A stretch of DNA of 64,000 nucleotides from Corallococcus sp. AS-1-6 (GTDB lineage Bacteria; Myxococcota; Myxococcia; Myxococcales; Myxococcaceae). Each line of letters begins with the position of its first letter. Within the stretch, counting starts at the first letter, position 1. Shown one piece after another: positions 7,912-16,108 of this stretch. Position numbers and translations under genes: made by a program. The notes under the pieces were generated by a model, which was not told the DNA's origin, did not search any database, and worked only from the letters and a program-made list of their open reading frames with translations. The stretch spans positions 1-64,000 of the forward strand of contig NZ_JAIQDE010000018.1 of assembly GCF_020037015.1 (NCBI RefSeq), in the 5' to 3' direction.

Positions 7912-9711
7912 TCAGTCGCGGGTGTCGCGGCGCACGGTGACCTTGCGGCCGCGCAGCGTGGAGCCCTTCAGCGCGGAGATGATGCGCGCGGCGTCCGGCT
8001 CCGGCACCTCCACGATGGAGTACATGTCCGCGATGTGGATCGCGCCGATCCGCGAGGAGTCGAGCCCCGCCTCGCCCGCGATGGCGCCCACCAGGTCCGC
8101 GGGCCGCATGCCCGCGGTGCGGCCCGCGCCGATGAACAGGCGCGTGACGTTCCACTCCGGCGCGCGCTGGGGACGCGCGGGGGCCCGCTCGGATCGTTCG
8201 CCGCGCTCGGCGCGCTCTCCGCGCTCGGCCCGGTCGGCGGTGCGGGAGCCTCGCGACGGGCGCTCAGCGCCGCGGTCGGCGAAGCGGCCCGGAGGCCCGG
8301 AGCGCTCGGCGCGCGGGAACTTGCGCTCCGCCGGCGCCGACACCTGGGGAATCTCCTGCTCGGCGGTGTCCTTGCCCTCGTCCTCCTTCTCCTGGAGGAG
8401 CTTGATGGCGGCGGCGGCCACGTCCATGACGCTGAACTCGCCGGACAGGTCCTCCGCGATGCCGCGGAACGCGTCCAGCTCCCCGGCCACCAGCGCCTCG
8501 CGCAGCGACGAGCGGATCATCTCCAGCCGGCGCGCGCGCAGGTCCGACACGGTGGGGACCGCGGAGACCTCGATGCGCTGGCCGGTGAGCCGCTCGATGT
8601 TGCGCAGGAGCCGGTGCTCGCGGGGCTCCAGCAGGGTGATGGCCACGCCCTCGCGGCCCGCGCGGCCCGTGCGGCCGATGCGGTGCACGTAGGCCTCCGG
8701 CGCGTTGGGCACGTCGAAGTTCACCACGTGCGTCAGCCGGGGGATGTCCAGGCCTCGCGCCGCGACGTCCGTGGCGATGAGCAGGTCCGCCGCCTGCGAC
8801 TTGAACTGCTTGATGACGCGGTCGCGCTGCTCCTGGCTCATGCCGCCGTGCAGCGCGTGCGCGCGCCAGCCCCGGCCGTTGAGGGACGTGGTGAGTTCAT
8901 CCACTTCCGTGCGGGTGCGGCAGAACACGATGGCGGCGGTGGGGGACTCCAGGTCCAGCACGCGCCCCAGCGTGGCGATCTTGAACGCGCGCGGCACGAT
9001 GTAGGCCGTCTGCCGGACGCGCGGCATCTCCCCGGCCTCCAGCTTCTCCTTCGCGATGCGCACGCGCACCGGCTCGTGCAGGTGGCGCTCCGCGATGCTG
9101 GCGATGCGCGGGGGCAGGGTGGCGGAGAAGAGCGCCGTCTGCCGCTGCTCGGGCGTCTCCGAGAGGATGGCCTCCAGGTCGTCCGCGAAGCCCATGTCGA
9201 GCATCTCGTCCGCTTCGTCCAGGACCACGGTCTGCACCTGGTCCAGCTTCAGCGTCTTGCGGCGCAGGTGATCCAGCGCGCGGCCCGGCGTGGCGACGAT
9301 GACGTCCACGCCGCGCTTGAGCACGCGCAACTGCCGGCCGATCTCCTGGCCGCCGTAGAGCGGGAGCACGCTGACGCCCAGCTTCTGGCCGTAGCGGTGG
9401 ATGGCCTCGGACACCTGCATGGCCAGCTCGCGCGTGGGCACGAGCACCAGCGCGGAGGTGCCGTGCGGCGCGGCGGCGCCGGGCTTCAGGTGCTGGAGGA
9501 GCGGAAGCGAGAACGCGGCCGTCTTGCCGGTGCCCGTGGCGGCGATGCCCAGCAGGTCCTTCTGGGCCAGCAGCGGCGGGAGCGCGGCGGCCTGGATGGG
9601 AGTGGGCTCTTCGTAGCCGAGCGTCGTCAACGCCTCGACGAGCTCGGGCTTGAGCCCGAGGGCGTCGAAGGTGGGGGTTTCGGGGGCAGCGGGAGGCGGG
9701 GGAGCTTTCAC
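7912..9711 (-). CDS. DEAD-box ATP-dependent RNA helicase
   Basis: A 599-residue RNA helicase of the DeaD/CsdA type, acting in ribosome assembly, mRNA turnover or cold adaptation. The order is canonical: Q-motif region (14-40), Walker A ATGTGKTA, PTRELA, DEAD, SAT, then helicase domain 2 ending HRIGRTGRAGR. A low-complexity Arg/Glu/Gly-rich linker (about 455-515) leads to a C-terminal DbpA-type RNA-binding domain starting near VTRLFIGAG and ending GRKVTVRRD. Start is GTG at 9711. It stands alone; the 91 bases upstream hold its promoter. Confidence 0.95.
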   Translation of the reverse strand: MKAPPPPAAPETPTFDALGLKPELVEALTTLGYEEPTPIQAAALPPLLAQKDLLGIAATGTGKTAAFSLPLLQHLKPGAAAPHGTSALVLVPTRELAMQVSEAIHRYGQKLGVSVLPLYGGQEIGRQLRVLKRGVDVIVATPGRALDHLRRKTLKLDQVQTVVLDEADEMLDMGFADDLEAILSETPEQRQTALFSATLPPRIASIAERHLHEPVRVRIAKEKLEAGEMPRVRQTAYIVPRAFKIATLGRVLDLESPTAAIVFCRTRTEVDELTTSLNGRGWRAHALHGGMSQEQRDRVIKQFKSQAADLLIATDVAARGLDIPRLTHVVNFDVPNAPEAYVHRIGRTGRAGREGVAITLLEPREHRLLRNIERLTGQRIEVSAVPTVSDLRARRLEMIRSSLREALVAGELDAFRGIAEDLSGEFSVMDVAAAAIKLLQEKEDEGKDTAEQEIPQVSAPAERKFPRAERSGPPGRFADRGAERPSRGSRTADRAERGERAERGERSERAPARPQRAPEWNVTRLFIGAGRTAGMRPADLVGAIAGEAGLDSSRIGAIHIADMYSIVEVPEPDAARIISALKGSTLRGRKVTVRRDTRD

Positions 9712-9802
9712 ACGGCGGCTTGTACCACTTCCGCGCCCGGGAGGAGGACTGGGGACGTCAGGTGCGTCCAGGCCTTTACGAAGGGCCGGGCCTTCCGGGC
9801 TT

Positions 9803-10573
9803 TTACGTCCCTTCGCGGAGGTGTGGGGTCAACAGCGCAGCGACGGCCCCTGCCCCCGAGGACAGGTCCGCGTGGGACAGCACCAGCCGCCGCCGCCGGC
9901 CGCCGTCCAGCGCCGTGCCCTCCAGGAGGGACGTGAGGCCCCGGGGGCCGCGGTCCAGGTCGAGGACCAGCTCCAGCGTCTCTTCCCCGGGGAAGGGCAG
10001 CAGGGCGAGCGAGCGCGGCGGGCCGCTCCACTCCGGGCCGGCGTGGAACTCCAGCTCCTGCACGAAGGGCTCGTCGCGGCCGAGGGGCGGGCCGGCCTCG
10101 CAGTAGGAGTTGTGCCACTGGAAGCCCAGGTGCTGCACGGCTTCGAGCACGGTCTGGAGGGACGGGTGGGGCAGGACGTGGACGCGGTCGCTGTCCTCGG
10201 GGTTGAGGGCGTTGTCGATGTCGAGCGCCGTCTTGATCCACACGGGCGTGCCGCGTTCGGTGGTGGGCGTGTGGGCGGGGATGCGCAGGGAGAAGGGGAT
10301 CTCCCGCTCCTCGCGGGGCTGGAGGGTGAAGGGGTTGGAGACGCGCCAGGTGCGAACGACGGCGTTGAGCGCGCTGAGGCGGTCGTTGTCGCGCTGGAGG
10401 TACTGCGCCATCAGGTGAAGTTCGATGCGGTCGATGCGCTGGGGTGTGTGGCCGCCCTGGACGTGGACGAGTCCGCGCAGGTCGCCGCCCGCGCGCACGG
10501 TGTCGTGTTCCAGGCGGGTGTCCACGCGCGCGCTGCCGATGCCAAGGCGGGCGAGCATCTTCATGAAGGGCAT
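9803..10573 (-). CDS. Spo0M-like sporulation-control protein
   Basis: A protein of about 257 residues, close to the 258 of Bacillus Spo0M. The N-terminal MKMLARLGIGSARVDT and the following HDTVRAGGDLRGLVHVQGG fit the arrestin-like beta-sandwich of the Spo0M family, with later family-like stretches VSNPFTLQPREEREIPFSL and PVWIKTALDIDNALNPEDSD. Role in this organism unknown; in Bacillus Spo0M affects sporulation and cell-shape control. Starts at 10585, 10573 or 10564 are all possible and none has a clear ribosome site; 10573 is chosen by alignment to the family N terminus. Divergent from the oxidoreductase at 10727. Confidence 0.7.
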   Translation of the reverse strand: MPFMKMLARLGIGSARVDTRLEHDTVRAGGDLRGLVHVQGGHTPQRIDRIELHLMAQYLQRDNDRLSALNAVVRTWRVSNPFTLQPREEREIPFSLRIPAHTPTTERGTPVWIKTALDIDNALNPEDSDRVHVLPHPSLQTVLEAVQHLGFQWHNSYCEAGPPLGRDEPFVQELEFHAGPEWSGPPRSLALLPFPGEETLELVLDLDRGPRGLTSLLEGTALDGGRRRRLVLSHADLSSGAGAVAALLTPHLREGT

Positions 10574-10629
10574 GGGGGACGGCATAGGCCGGATGCGCGC
10601 CGCGCGAAAGCCTGGGTGTCTGGCTGCCT

Positions 10630-10664
10630 GCCCGTCATGCGGCCCCTGCACCGCAGGGACGGGC
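10630..10664. promoter_or_regulatory. Nested inverted repeat in divergent promoter region
   Basis: Outer arms GCCCGT/ACGGGC enclose a perfect inner hairpin CCCTGC-ACC-GCAGGG. It lies in the 153-base gap between the divergent Spo0M-like and oxidoreductase genes and could be an operator or a leader hairpin. No known regulator is indicated. Confidence 0.3.
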
Positions 10665-10726
10665 GCGGCTTGCTGGCTGGCCCGGCGCGTCACCAGCGTA
10701 GAGGCTCACCACGGGAGAGGTGCGTC

Positions 10727-11842
10727 ATGGCGCAGGAGACATCCAGGCGGGTGCGGTACGCGGTGGTGGGGGCGGGCAACCTCGCGCAGGTGGCCATCCT
10801 GCCGGCGTTCCAGCACGCGGTGGAGAACTCCGAGCTGGTGGCCATCATCTCCTCCGACAGGGCGAAGCGGGCCGCGCTCCAGGAGCGGTACGGCGTGGAG
10901 CACGTGGGGGGCTACGAGAACTTCGAGCAGGTGTTGCGCGACTCGAAGGCGGACGCGGTCTACATCGTGCTGCCCAACACGATGCACCGGTCCTTCACGG
11001 AGCGGGCGGCCCGCGTCGGGGTGCACGTCCTCTGCGAGAAGCCGATGGCGACGTCGGTGGACGACTGCGAGGCGATGATCCGCGCCACGAACGAGAACGA
11101 CGTGAAGCTGATGGTCGCCTACCGGCTCCATTTTGAAGAGGCGAACCTCCGCGCCATCGAGCTGGTGCGTTCAGGGCGGCTGGGGGACCCGCTGGTGTTC
11201 ACGGGGACGCTGACGCAGCAGGTGCGCGAAGGGGACATCCGCACGCGAGTGGACGTGGGAGGCGGGGCGCTGCTGGACGAGGGGCCGTATCCCATCAACG
11301 CCGCGCGCTACCTCTTCCGCGACGAGCCGCGCGAGGTGTTCGCCTTCACGGGAGGAGGCCGGGACGGGCGCTTCCACGGCGTGGACGCCTCCGCGTTCGC
11401 GCTGATGCGCTTCCCGAACGGGAGGGTGGCGCAGTTCGCCATCAGCCACGAGGCCTCGGCGGTGTCGAGCTACCGGGTGGTGGGCACGGAGGGGGACCTG
11501 CTGGTGAAGCACGGCTTCGGCTACGGCACGGACATCCAGCACGAGCTGACGGTGGGAGGGGAGACGGAGACGCGGACGTTCAAGAACAGCGACCAGTTCG
11601 CGCCGGAGCTCATCTACTTCTCCAAGTGCGTCCTGGAGGACAGGGATCCGGAGCCCAACGGCATCGAAGGCCTGGCGGACGTGCGCGTCATCGTCGCGTT
11701 GCAGGAGTCCGCGCGCACGGCGAAGCCGGTGAAGCTGGCCCCGTTCGAGAAGCCGAAGCGCCCCACGCTGGAGCAGCTCATCGTCAAACCCCCCGTGGAG
11801 CCGCCCGAACCGGTGAACGCGCCGGCTCCGGCGGAGGGGTAG
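10727..11842 (+). CDS. Gfo/Idh/MocA family NAD(P)-dependent oxidoreductase
   Basis: A 371-residue dehydrogenase of the glucose-fructose oxidoreductase/inositol dehydrogenase family. The N-terminal Rossmann fold has VVGAGNLA (13-20), followed by the family CEKPMA motif (K105 is the usual catalytic lysine) and a C-terminal alpha/beta substrate domain with GGGALLDEGPYPINAARYL. The substrate is probably a sugar or polyol, but this cannot be fixed from sequence. A long in-frame extension exists upstream; ATG 10727 is preferred because GGGAGAGG lies 6 bases upstream and homology begins here. It is followed 45 bases later by the thioesterase, possibly co-transcribed. Confidence 0.9.
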   Translation: MAQETSRRVRYAVVGAGNLAQVAILPAFQHAVENSELVAIISSDRAKRAALQERYGVEHVGGYENFEQVLRDSKADAVYIVLPNTMHRSFTERAARVGVHVLCEKPMATSVDDCEAMIRATNENDVKLMVAYRLHFEEANLRAIELVRSGRLGDPLVFTGTLTQQVREGDIRTRVDVGGGALLDEGPYPINAARYLFRDEPREVFAFTGGGRDGRFHGVDASAFALMRFPNGRVAQFAISHEASAVSSYRVVGTEGDLLVKHGFGYGTDIQHELTVGGETETRTFKNSDQFAPELIYFSKCVLEDRDPEPNGIEGLADVRVIVALQESARTAKPVKLAPFEKPKRPTLEQLIVKPPVEPPEPVNAPAPAEG

Positions 11843-11887
11843 ATTGCAGGGGTTGAGGGCTGCGTCCATCGATGTTCTGGTGGACGC

Positions 11888-12295
11888 ATGGATGACCTTC
11901 AGGCGTTCGCTCAGCAGGTGTTCGCGTCGCAGCCCTTCAGCCAGTTCATTGGCGCGCAGCTCGCCAGCTCCGGACCTGGAAGCGCGGAGCTGCGGCTGCT
12001 CATCGTGGACCACCTGAAGCAGCAGCACGGCTTCGTCCACGGGGGCGTGCTCAGCTACCTGGCGGACAACGCCATCACGTTCGCCGGGGGCCTGGCGCTG
12101 GGCGGCAACGCGCTGACCTCCGAGTACAAGATCAACTACCTGAAGCCCGCCGTGGGCTCGCTGCTCATCGCGCGGGCCCAGGCGAAGGCCGCCGGCAAGC
12201 GGCAGGCCGTGTGTCAGTGTGAGGTCTTCGCCGTGAAGGATGGCGCGGAGACGCTGTGCGCCCTGGCGCAGGGCACGGTGGTCTCCGCGGCCTGA
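11888..12295 (+). CDS. PaaI-type hotdog-fold thioesterase
   Basis: A 135-residue cytoplasmic acyl-CoA thioesterase of the PaaI/YdiI group, a usual length for the family. The signature HGGVLSYLAD (51-60) supplies the substrate-binding glycines and catalytic acid D60, followed by the typical SEYKINYLKPA strand. The physiological acyl-CoA is unknown. The stop is 6 bases from the convergent DUF2267 stop. Confidence 0.9.
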   Translation: MDDLQAFAQQVFASQPFSQFIGAQLASSGPGSAELRLLIVDHLKQQHGFVHGGVLSYLADNAITFAGGLALGGNALTSEYKINYLKPAVGSLLIARAQAKAAGKRQAVCQCEVFAVKDGAETLCALAQGTVVSAA

Positions 12296-12301
12296 GCCGC
12301 C

Positions 12302-12811
12302 TCACATGGGGCGCGCCCACAGTTCGCGGATGTCTGTTGGCAGCTCGCCCGCGATGTCGTCGCTCTCACCCTCGGAGATCTGCGCCTGGACGGCGCTGAA
12401 GACCGCGCGGACGATGGACTCCGCGTCGTCCGCGTCCACGGCCAGGTCCGTGGCGACCATCGCCAGCATCTCCTCCCGGCCGAACTTGTGGGGCGGCGGT
12501 CCGGACTCGTGGCGGTCGCACCGCACCAGGAGCTCGCGCAGCTTGTGCGGCAACTGGGCCTCCAGGTCGTTGTCCTCCTCGCCGAAGAGGCGCTGCTCCA
12601 GCACGCACAGCACGGAGAAGGCGGCTTGCTGGGCGGCCTGCTCGCTCTCGAACTGGCCTACGTCGCGCAGGTACCTGAGGAAGGCCTTGTAGGTCTGCGA
12701 CGTGCGGGACTCGTGGCGCATGCGGCGGCGCTCGTCGAGCGGGATGTCCGTCCTGCGGTGCATGGGGCTTCCTGCCTGCTGCCCGGTGCCAGGGATGTCT
12801 TGCGCTGCCAT
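12302..12811 (-). CDS. DUF2267 domain protein
   Basis: A soluble, acidic 169-residue protein made of two DUF2267-type helical halves: YKAFLRYLRDVGQFESEQAA with VLCVLEQRLF in the first, FGREEMLAMVATDLAVDADDAESI with ELPTDIRELWARP in the second. No catalytic motif. ATG 12811 has GAGGAA upstream and is preferred over an upstream in-frame start at 12946. A second DUF2267 gene lies at 37289. Function unknown. Divergent from the small gene at 13041. Confidence 0.75.
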   Translation of the reverse strand: MAAQDIPGTGQQAGSPMHRRTDIPLDERRRMRHESRTSQTYKAFLRYLRDVGQFESEQAAQQAAFSVLCVLEQRLFGEEDNDLEAQLPHKLRELLVRCDRHESGPPPHKFGREEMLAMVATDLAVDADDAESIVRAVFSAVQAQISEGESDDIAGELPTDIRELWARPM

Positions 12812-13040
12812 GTCTGGTTCCTCGTTCCTCGGAGTGGGGTCCGACCCCAAAGCTGAAGCGCTCGCGAATCCAGAGGAAGGCACGCGCCGCCCTGCGAGCC
12901 GCCCGCTTCCCGCAGGCGGGGGCTGACGGGGAGCGCCTGCTCCCACTTCCCGTCATCGCTCGTTGCAACGGCGCGCGCATGTCCGAACCGTGAAGAGAGG
13001 GGCCGCATGGTGCGGTCACCCTGTCCAGTGAGGTGTCGTC

Positions 13041-13241
13041 ATGCGTGAGAGTTTTCGTCCCAGGGGAGCGGCGCTGCGCAGCGCCGCCCGGAGGATCGCG
13101 ATGCGGAGGGCCGACGAACCGGGCACCCCCTTGATTGAGATCATCACGGAGGCAGCCCGCCACTACGACCTCTCGCCCAGTGAGGAGCAGATGCTGCTGG
13201 CGGATCTGCTGCCCGGGAGTGTGGAGGCGTCCCCGCCCTGA
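13041..13241 (+). CDS. Small hypothetical protein
   Basis: A 66-residue protein, basic at the N terminus (RESFRPRGAALRSAARR) with an acidic helical C-terminal half containing EIITEAARHYDLSPSEEQML. No family recognised. ATG 13041 has a usable TGAGG site, and codon use is GC-rich at third positions, so it is probably real. It faces away from the DUF2267 gene and may share its regulatory region. Confidence 0.45.
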   Translation: MRESFRPRGAALRSAARRIAMRRADEPGTPLIEIITEAARHYDLSPSEEQMLLADLLPGSVEASPP

Positions 13242-13431
13242 CGCGACGTGGGGATGTCTGTCATTGAAGGGAGGCTCGTGAGTCGGGCCTGACCACGATT
13301 GGCGGTAGGAGATTCAAGCCTGACTCAGGAGGGGGAGTGAGCCGGGCGAGAATTTTCCTCGCAATCCGTTGCATGGCTGTCCAAGCGTTGGATGTCTGGA
13401 CAAGGCTCCCTGGGATCGCTTAACTGATTCT

Positions 13432-13447
13432 GGGGAAGCGATTCCCC
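13432..13447 (+). promoter_or_regulatory. 5' leader hairpin with GNRA tetraloop
   Basis: Perfect stem GGGGAA/TTCCCC closed by the loop GCGA, ending 17 bases before the ATG at 13465. GNRA loops make stable RNA hairpins, so this may stabilise the mRNA or modulate translation of the exported protein. A second hairpin (GCGAG-AATTTTC-CTCGC) lies upstream at 13346-13362. Confidence 0.4.
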
Positions 13448-13464
13448 TTCCTTGGGGGCTGTCC

Positions 13465-13896
13465 ATGAAAAGCTTGACGGTGGTGGCTGCGTTCGCGGTG
13501 TCGGCGCTGGGCATGGGTTCCGCGCACGCGGCGACTCTGACGTTCACGGTGCAGAACAAGATCACGACCAGCGCGATCACCACTTCCTACTTCAACGGCT
13601 GTGGCTCCGTCATTCCGGCGCTGAGCTCGGTGGCTGCCAACTCGACGTCCGGGGTGCACCAGACCGACTGTGGCCAGAACTCCGCAGTGGCCTTCGACTA
13701 CACGAGCGGCAGCAAGACCTGTCGCTTCTACATGAGCAGCCTCTGGACACCGCCCAATCCGATCCTGGGGACGTCCGGCTACTGGACGCCGAGTGGTTCG
13801 GCCACGTCGCGGGGCAGCACCACCGCCACGTGCAAGACGACGCTGGTCGGGCTGGGCTCGAACGGCAGCTACACCTGGGCCCTGTCGATGCAGTGA
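13465..13896 (+). CDS. Small exported cysteine-containing protein
   Basis: A 143-residue protein with a clear Sec signal peptide (positive K2, hydrophobic 4-18, predicted cleavage after SAHA at 22). The mature part is Ser/Thr/Gly-rich and beta-prone, with four cysteines (NGCGS, DCGQ, TCRF, TCKT) that could form two disulfides. No known domain. ATG 13465 is chosen because the signal peptide begins there. It has its own 223-base upstream region with structured RNA features. Confidence 0.7.
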   Translation: MKSLTVVAAFAVSALGMGSAHAATLTFTVQNKITTSAITTSYFNGCGSVIPALSSVAANSTSGVHQTDCGQNSAVAFDYTSGSKTCRFYMSSLWTPPNPILGTSGYWTPSGSATSRGSTTATCKTTLVGLGSNGSYTWALSMQ

Positions 13897-14006
13897 CGCG
13901 CCGGCGCTGACCTGGGAGCCGTCCTGCCTGCGCGGTGGGGCGGCTCCTTGTGTTTGACGAGGGGCGGGCTGGAAAGCGCGTCAGGCCCTGGAGTAGATGG
14001 GCGCCC

Positions 14007-14528
14007 ATGAACCTCCTTCGACTGTCGTTTGTTGGCGTTGGCGTGGCGTTCCTGGTGGCGGGCTGCGGGGGCCGCCGGAGCCACGGCAAGGTGGACTTCT
14101 CCCAGATGGGACCGTCCATCAACTCCAAGCGCTACGCGAACCTGGAGAAGATCGCCGCCCGGGATCTCCAGTGCCAGGAGGCGCTGACGCCGCAGTACCT
14201 GGGTGAGAACCAGTACCGGATGATCGGCTGCAACACCGAGGGCGTCTACGAGCTGCGCTGCATCATGGGACAGTGCGCCTGGATTCCGGACGTGAGGCTC
14301 CGCGCCGAGTTCGACATGGGCTGCGGGAAGGCGGAGCTCCAGGCGTCCAAGCTGGACCGCGTCACCACGGGCGTCGTGGGCTGCGGGAAGCGCGCGACGT
14401 ACCGGCTGCTCGGGGCGCGGTATGGCTATTCGTGGACCCTGAATTCGCCTGTGATCCAGGATGAGACGCCCGCGCCGGCTCCGGCACCCGCTCCCGCGGA
14501 CGAAGTGCCGGTGCCGACGACGCTGTGA
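14007..14528 (+). CDS. Lipoprotein of unknown function
   Basis: A 173-residue lipoprotein. The signal sequence ends in the lipobox LVAGC, giving an N-terminal acylated cysteine, followed by a soluble domain with repeated Cys-containing motifs (DLQCQEAL, IGCNTEG, RCIMGQC, MGCGKAEL, VGCGKRATY). It ends in a Pro/Ala repeat tail. The six or so cysteines suggest disulfides in the periplasm or at the outer membrane. No family function known. ATG 14007 is placed by the signal sequence. Convergent with the viperin-operon kinase at 14546. Confidence 0.75.
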   Translation: MNLLRLSFVGVGVAFLVAGCGGRRSHGKVDFSQMGPSINSKRYANLEKIAARDLQCQEALTPQYLGENQYRMIGCNTEGVYELRCIMGQCAWIPDVRLRAEFDMGCGKAELQASKLDRVTTGVVGCGKRATYRLLGARYGYSWTLNSPVIQDETPAPAPAPAPADEVPVPTTL

Positions 14529-14545
14529 GCGAAGCCCGGATGCCT

Positions 14546-15118
14546 TCAAGGGGCCGGCGCGCTGACGGCCCCTTCCAGCATGCGTTTCACGGTGAGGTAC
14601 AGGGCCTCGGGTGAGCCGTCATTCCTCAAGACGGCGTCGAATGAACTCCGGTCGAGCCCCAGGAGTTCCCTCTCCGTGGCGTGATGCGACAATGCACCGG
14701 GAGCGCCCGCGCCGGGCCTTTCAATCAGCCAGATGGTGGCTCCCAGCTCCCGAGCGGCCCGCCATTCCGCCTGGGTCCGCAAGTCCGTGCAGACGACACG
14801 TCCTCCCGCGCGGCGGATGGCTTCGACTCGCATCCGGAAGGGCCGCAGCCAGACCTCGGGATCCAGCTCCAGGCATGCCTGGCCGAACCGCTGGTAGAGC
14901 TCCCGGGGCGCGCGGCCGAACCGGGGATCCACCTCGTTGCGGCGCTCCCCCCAGAGCTGCGTGGGATCGAGTTGGAGCAGGCCCATCAGCGCCGCCTTGA
15001 TGGGGTCCGCGAGCGCGACCCGCTCGAACCCATACTGTTTCGCCAGGAAGCCGCCCAGCGTGTCCTTGCCCGCGCCGGAGACTCCCGCGAGGCACACCAG
15101 GCTGGAGGCCGGGTTCAT
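14546..15118 (-). CDS. P-loop (deoxy)nucleoside monophosphate kinase-like protein, viperin partner
   Basis: A 190-residue cytoplasmic P-loop kinase. Walker A is GVSGAGKDT (12-20). The central region with ELYQRFGQACLELDPEVWL and the C-terminal pattern ATERELLGLDRSSFDAVLRNDG match phage-type deoxynucleotide monophosphate kinases. Its ATG overlaps the viperin stop by 4 bases (ATGA), so the two are translationally coupled. Viperins convert nucleoside triphosphates to 3'-deoxy-3',4'-didehydro forms, and prokaryotic viperins often have a nucleotide kinase beside them, thought to supply or restore the triphosphate. That role is inferred here; the specific base is unknown. Confidence 0.8.
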   Translation of the reverse strand: MNPASSLVCLAGVSGAGKDTLGGFLAKQYGFERVALADPIKAALMGLLQLDPTQLWGERRNEVDPRFGRAPRELYQRFGQACLELDPEVWLRPFRMRVEAIRRAGGRVVCTDLRTQAEWRAARELGATIWLIERPGAGAPGALSHHATERELLGLDRSSFDAVLRNDGSPEALYLTVKRMLEGAVSAPAP

Positions 15119-16023
15119 GACTCACCTCCGAACGCGTAGAAACCGTCTCGACCGACGAAGCGATCGATGGAGAACTGGACCTGGGACCACGCGGCATCCA
15201 GGCCATGCTGGAGGATGGGGGCGCTGTAGCGATGGCCTCCCTGGACGTTGTCGAAGAATCGGCCCGCCGGATCGACCATCGCGTAGCTGCCACGCATGTC
15301 TTCGTTGTCTTCGGGCACCAGGACGATGCCGTCATGCTCCAGGCCGCGATGGCGGGCGACGAACGCGTCGAAGTCCTCCCTGGGGCAGAACAGAGGTTCC
15401 ACCTTGCCGGTGTTCTGTCCCTCGACGCTGAGGACGCGCAGCAGCTTCCAGCGCTCAGGCCGCAACTCCCGGAGGAACGCCGTCTGGTCCTCACCCGCGT
15501 TCAGGTTCGTGACGACCGTGTTCACCTTGAGGCGCATTCCCGCCGCGCGGATCCGCTCCGCGAGCGTCAGGTAGTGCTCGACCGGCAGCGCCTTGCCGTG
15601 GACGGCCCTCCCGAGCGCGGCGTGCGTCTGGGGTGACATGCTGTCGATGCTGAGCGTCACCCAATCCATCACGCCGTGGAGGCGCGCGAGGGTGTCCGCA
15701 TCCAGGCGGCTGCCATTGGTCACCAGCATCGTGGTGGCCCCCCGCGCCTTGGCGGCCGCCACGAGCTCCGGCAACCACGGGCAGAGCAGGGGCTCGCCTC
15801 CCGCGAAGGTGATCTTCTGGAAGCGGAGCGCCAACAGCTCCACGAGCTTCAGCGCCTCCTGCTTGGGAAGGTGCCCCTTGGGGAGCACGTCCTTGCGGAC
15901 ATCCTGGAAGGTGGCGAAGCAGAACCGGCAACGCATGTTGCACGGCTCCCACAGGTGGAAGTTGACCGAGGGCGGCATCACCTGGGCGGTGGCCGGGGAC
16001 GGCGTGGCGGACAGCGAGTGCAT
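15115..16023 (-). CDS. Prokaryotic viperin (radical SAM antiviral enzyme)
   Basis: A 302-residue radical SAM protein that closely follows human viperin motif by motif. The [4Fe-4S] CxxxCxxC site is CNMRCRFC (C28, C32, C35), then KITFAGGEPLL (GGEP 75-78), VTNGS (101-105), TLSIDS (123-128), LKVNTVVTNLNAGED (165-179), RWKLLRVLSVEGQN (191-204) and LVPEDNEDMRGSY (235-247). The last three are viperin-specific, separating it from MoaA and other radical SAM enzymes. It is expected to make chain-terminating ddh-nucleotides against phage. It lacks the eukaryotic membrane helix, so it is cytosolic. ATG 16023 has a strong GGAGG site. Preceded by the membrane sigma factor (81-base gap) and coupled to the kinase. 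Confidence 0.9.
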   Translation of the reverse strand: MHSLSATPSPATAQVMPPSVNFHLWEPCNMRCRFCFATFQDVRKDVLPKGHLPKQEALKLVELLALRFQKITFAGGEPLLCPWLPELVAAAKARGATTMLVTNGSRLDADTLARLHGVMDWVTLSIDSMSPQTHAALGRAVHGKALPVEHYLTLAERIRAAGMRLKVNTVVTNLNAGEDQTAFLRELRPERWKLLRVLSVEGQNTGKVEPLFCPREDFDAFVARHRGLEHDGIVLVPEDNEDMRGSYAMVDPAGRFFDNVQGGHRYSAPILQHGLDAAWSQVQFSIDRFVGRDGFYAFGGES

Positions 16024-16039
16024 GAAGCCTCCAGAAACC

Positions 16040-16108
16040 GCCCGTGTCGGGCAGTCTGGTGCTCCACTTCCTTCAGCGAATTAAGTGTGACCGAAAATCG
16101 TAAGTCAC
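16040..16108 (-). promoter_or_regulatory. Inverted repeats upstream of viperin
   Basis: The gap between the sigma gene and viperin is locally A+T-rich and holds two inverted repeats: GCCCG-TGT-CGGGC at 16040-16052, just before the ribosome site, and GTGAC-N12-GTCAC at 16087-16108, reaching the sigma stop codon. The second has the size of a dimer-binding operator. It could be a separate viperin promoter or operator inside the cluster. Function inferred. Confidence 0.4.

Noticed and set aside
15115-16023. Alternative reading of the viperin as a MoaA/PqqE-type or peptide-maturing radical SAM enzyme
   Set aside because: There is no SPASM or TWITCH cysteine cluster, and the NTVVTNLNAGED, RWKLLRVLSVEGQN and LVPEDNEDMRGSY blocks are viperin-specific.
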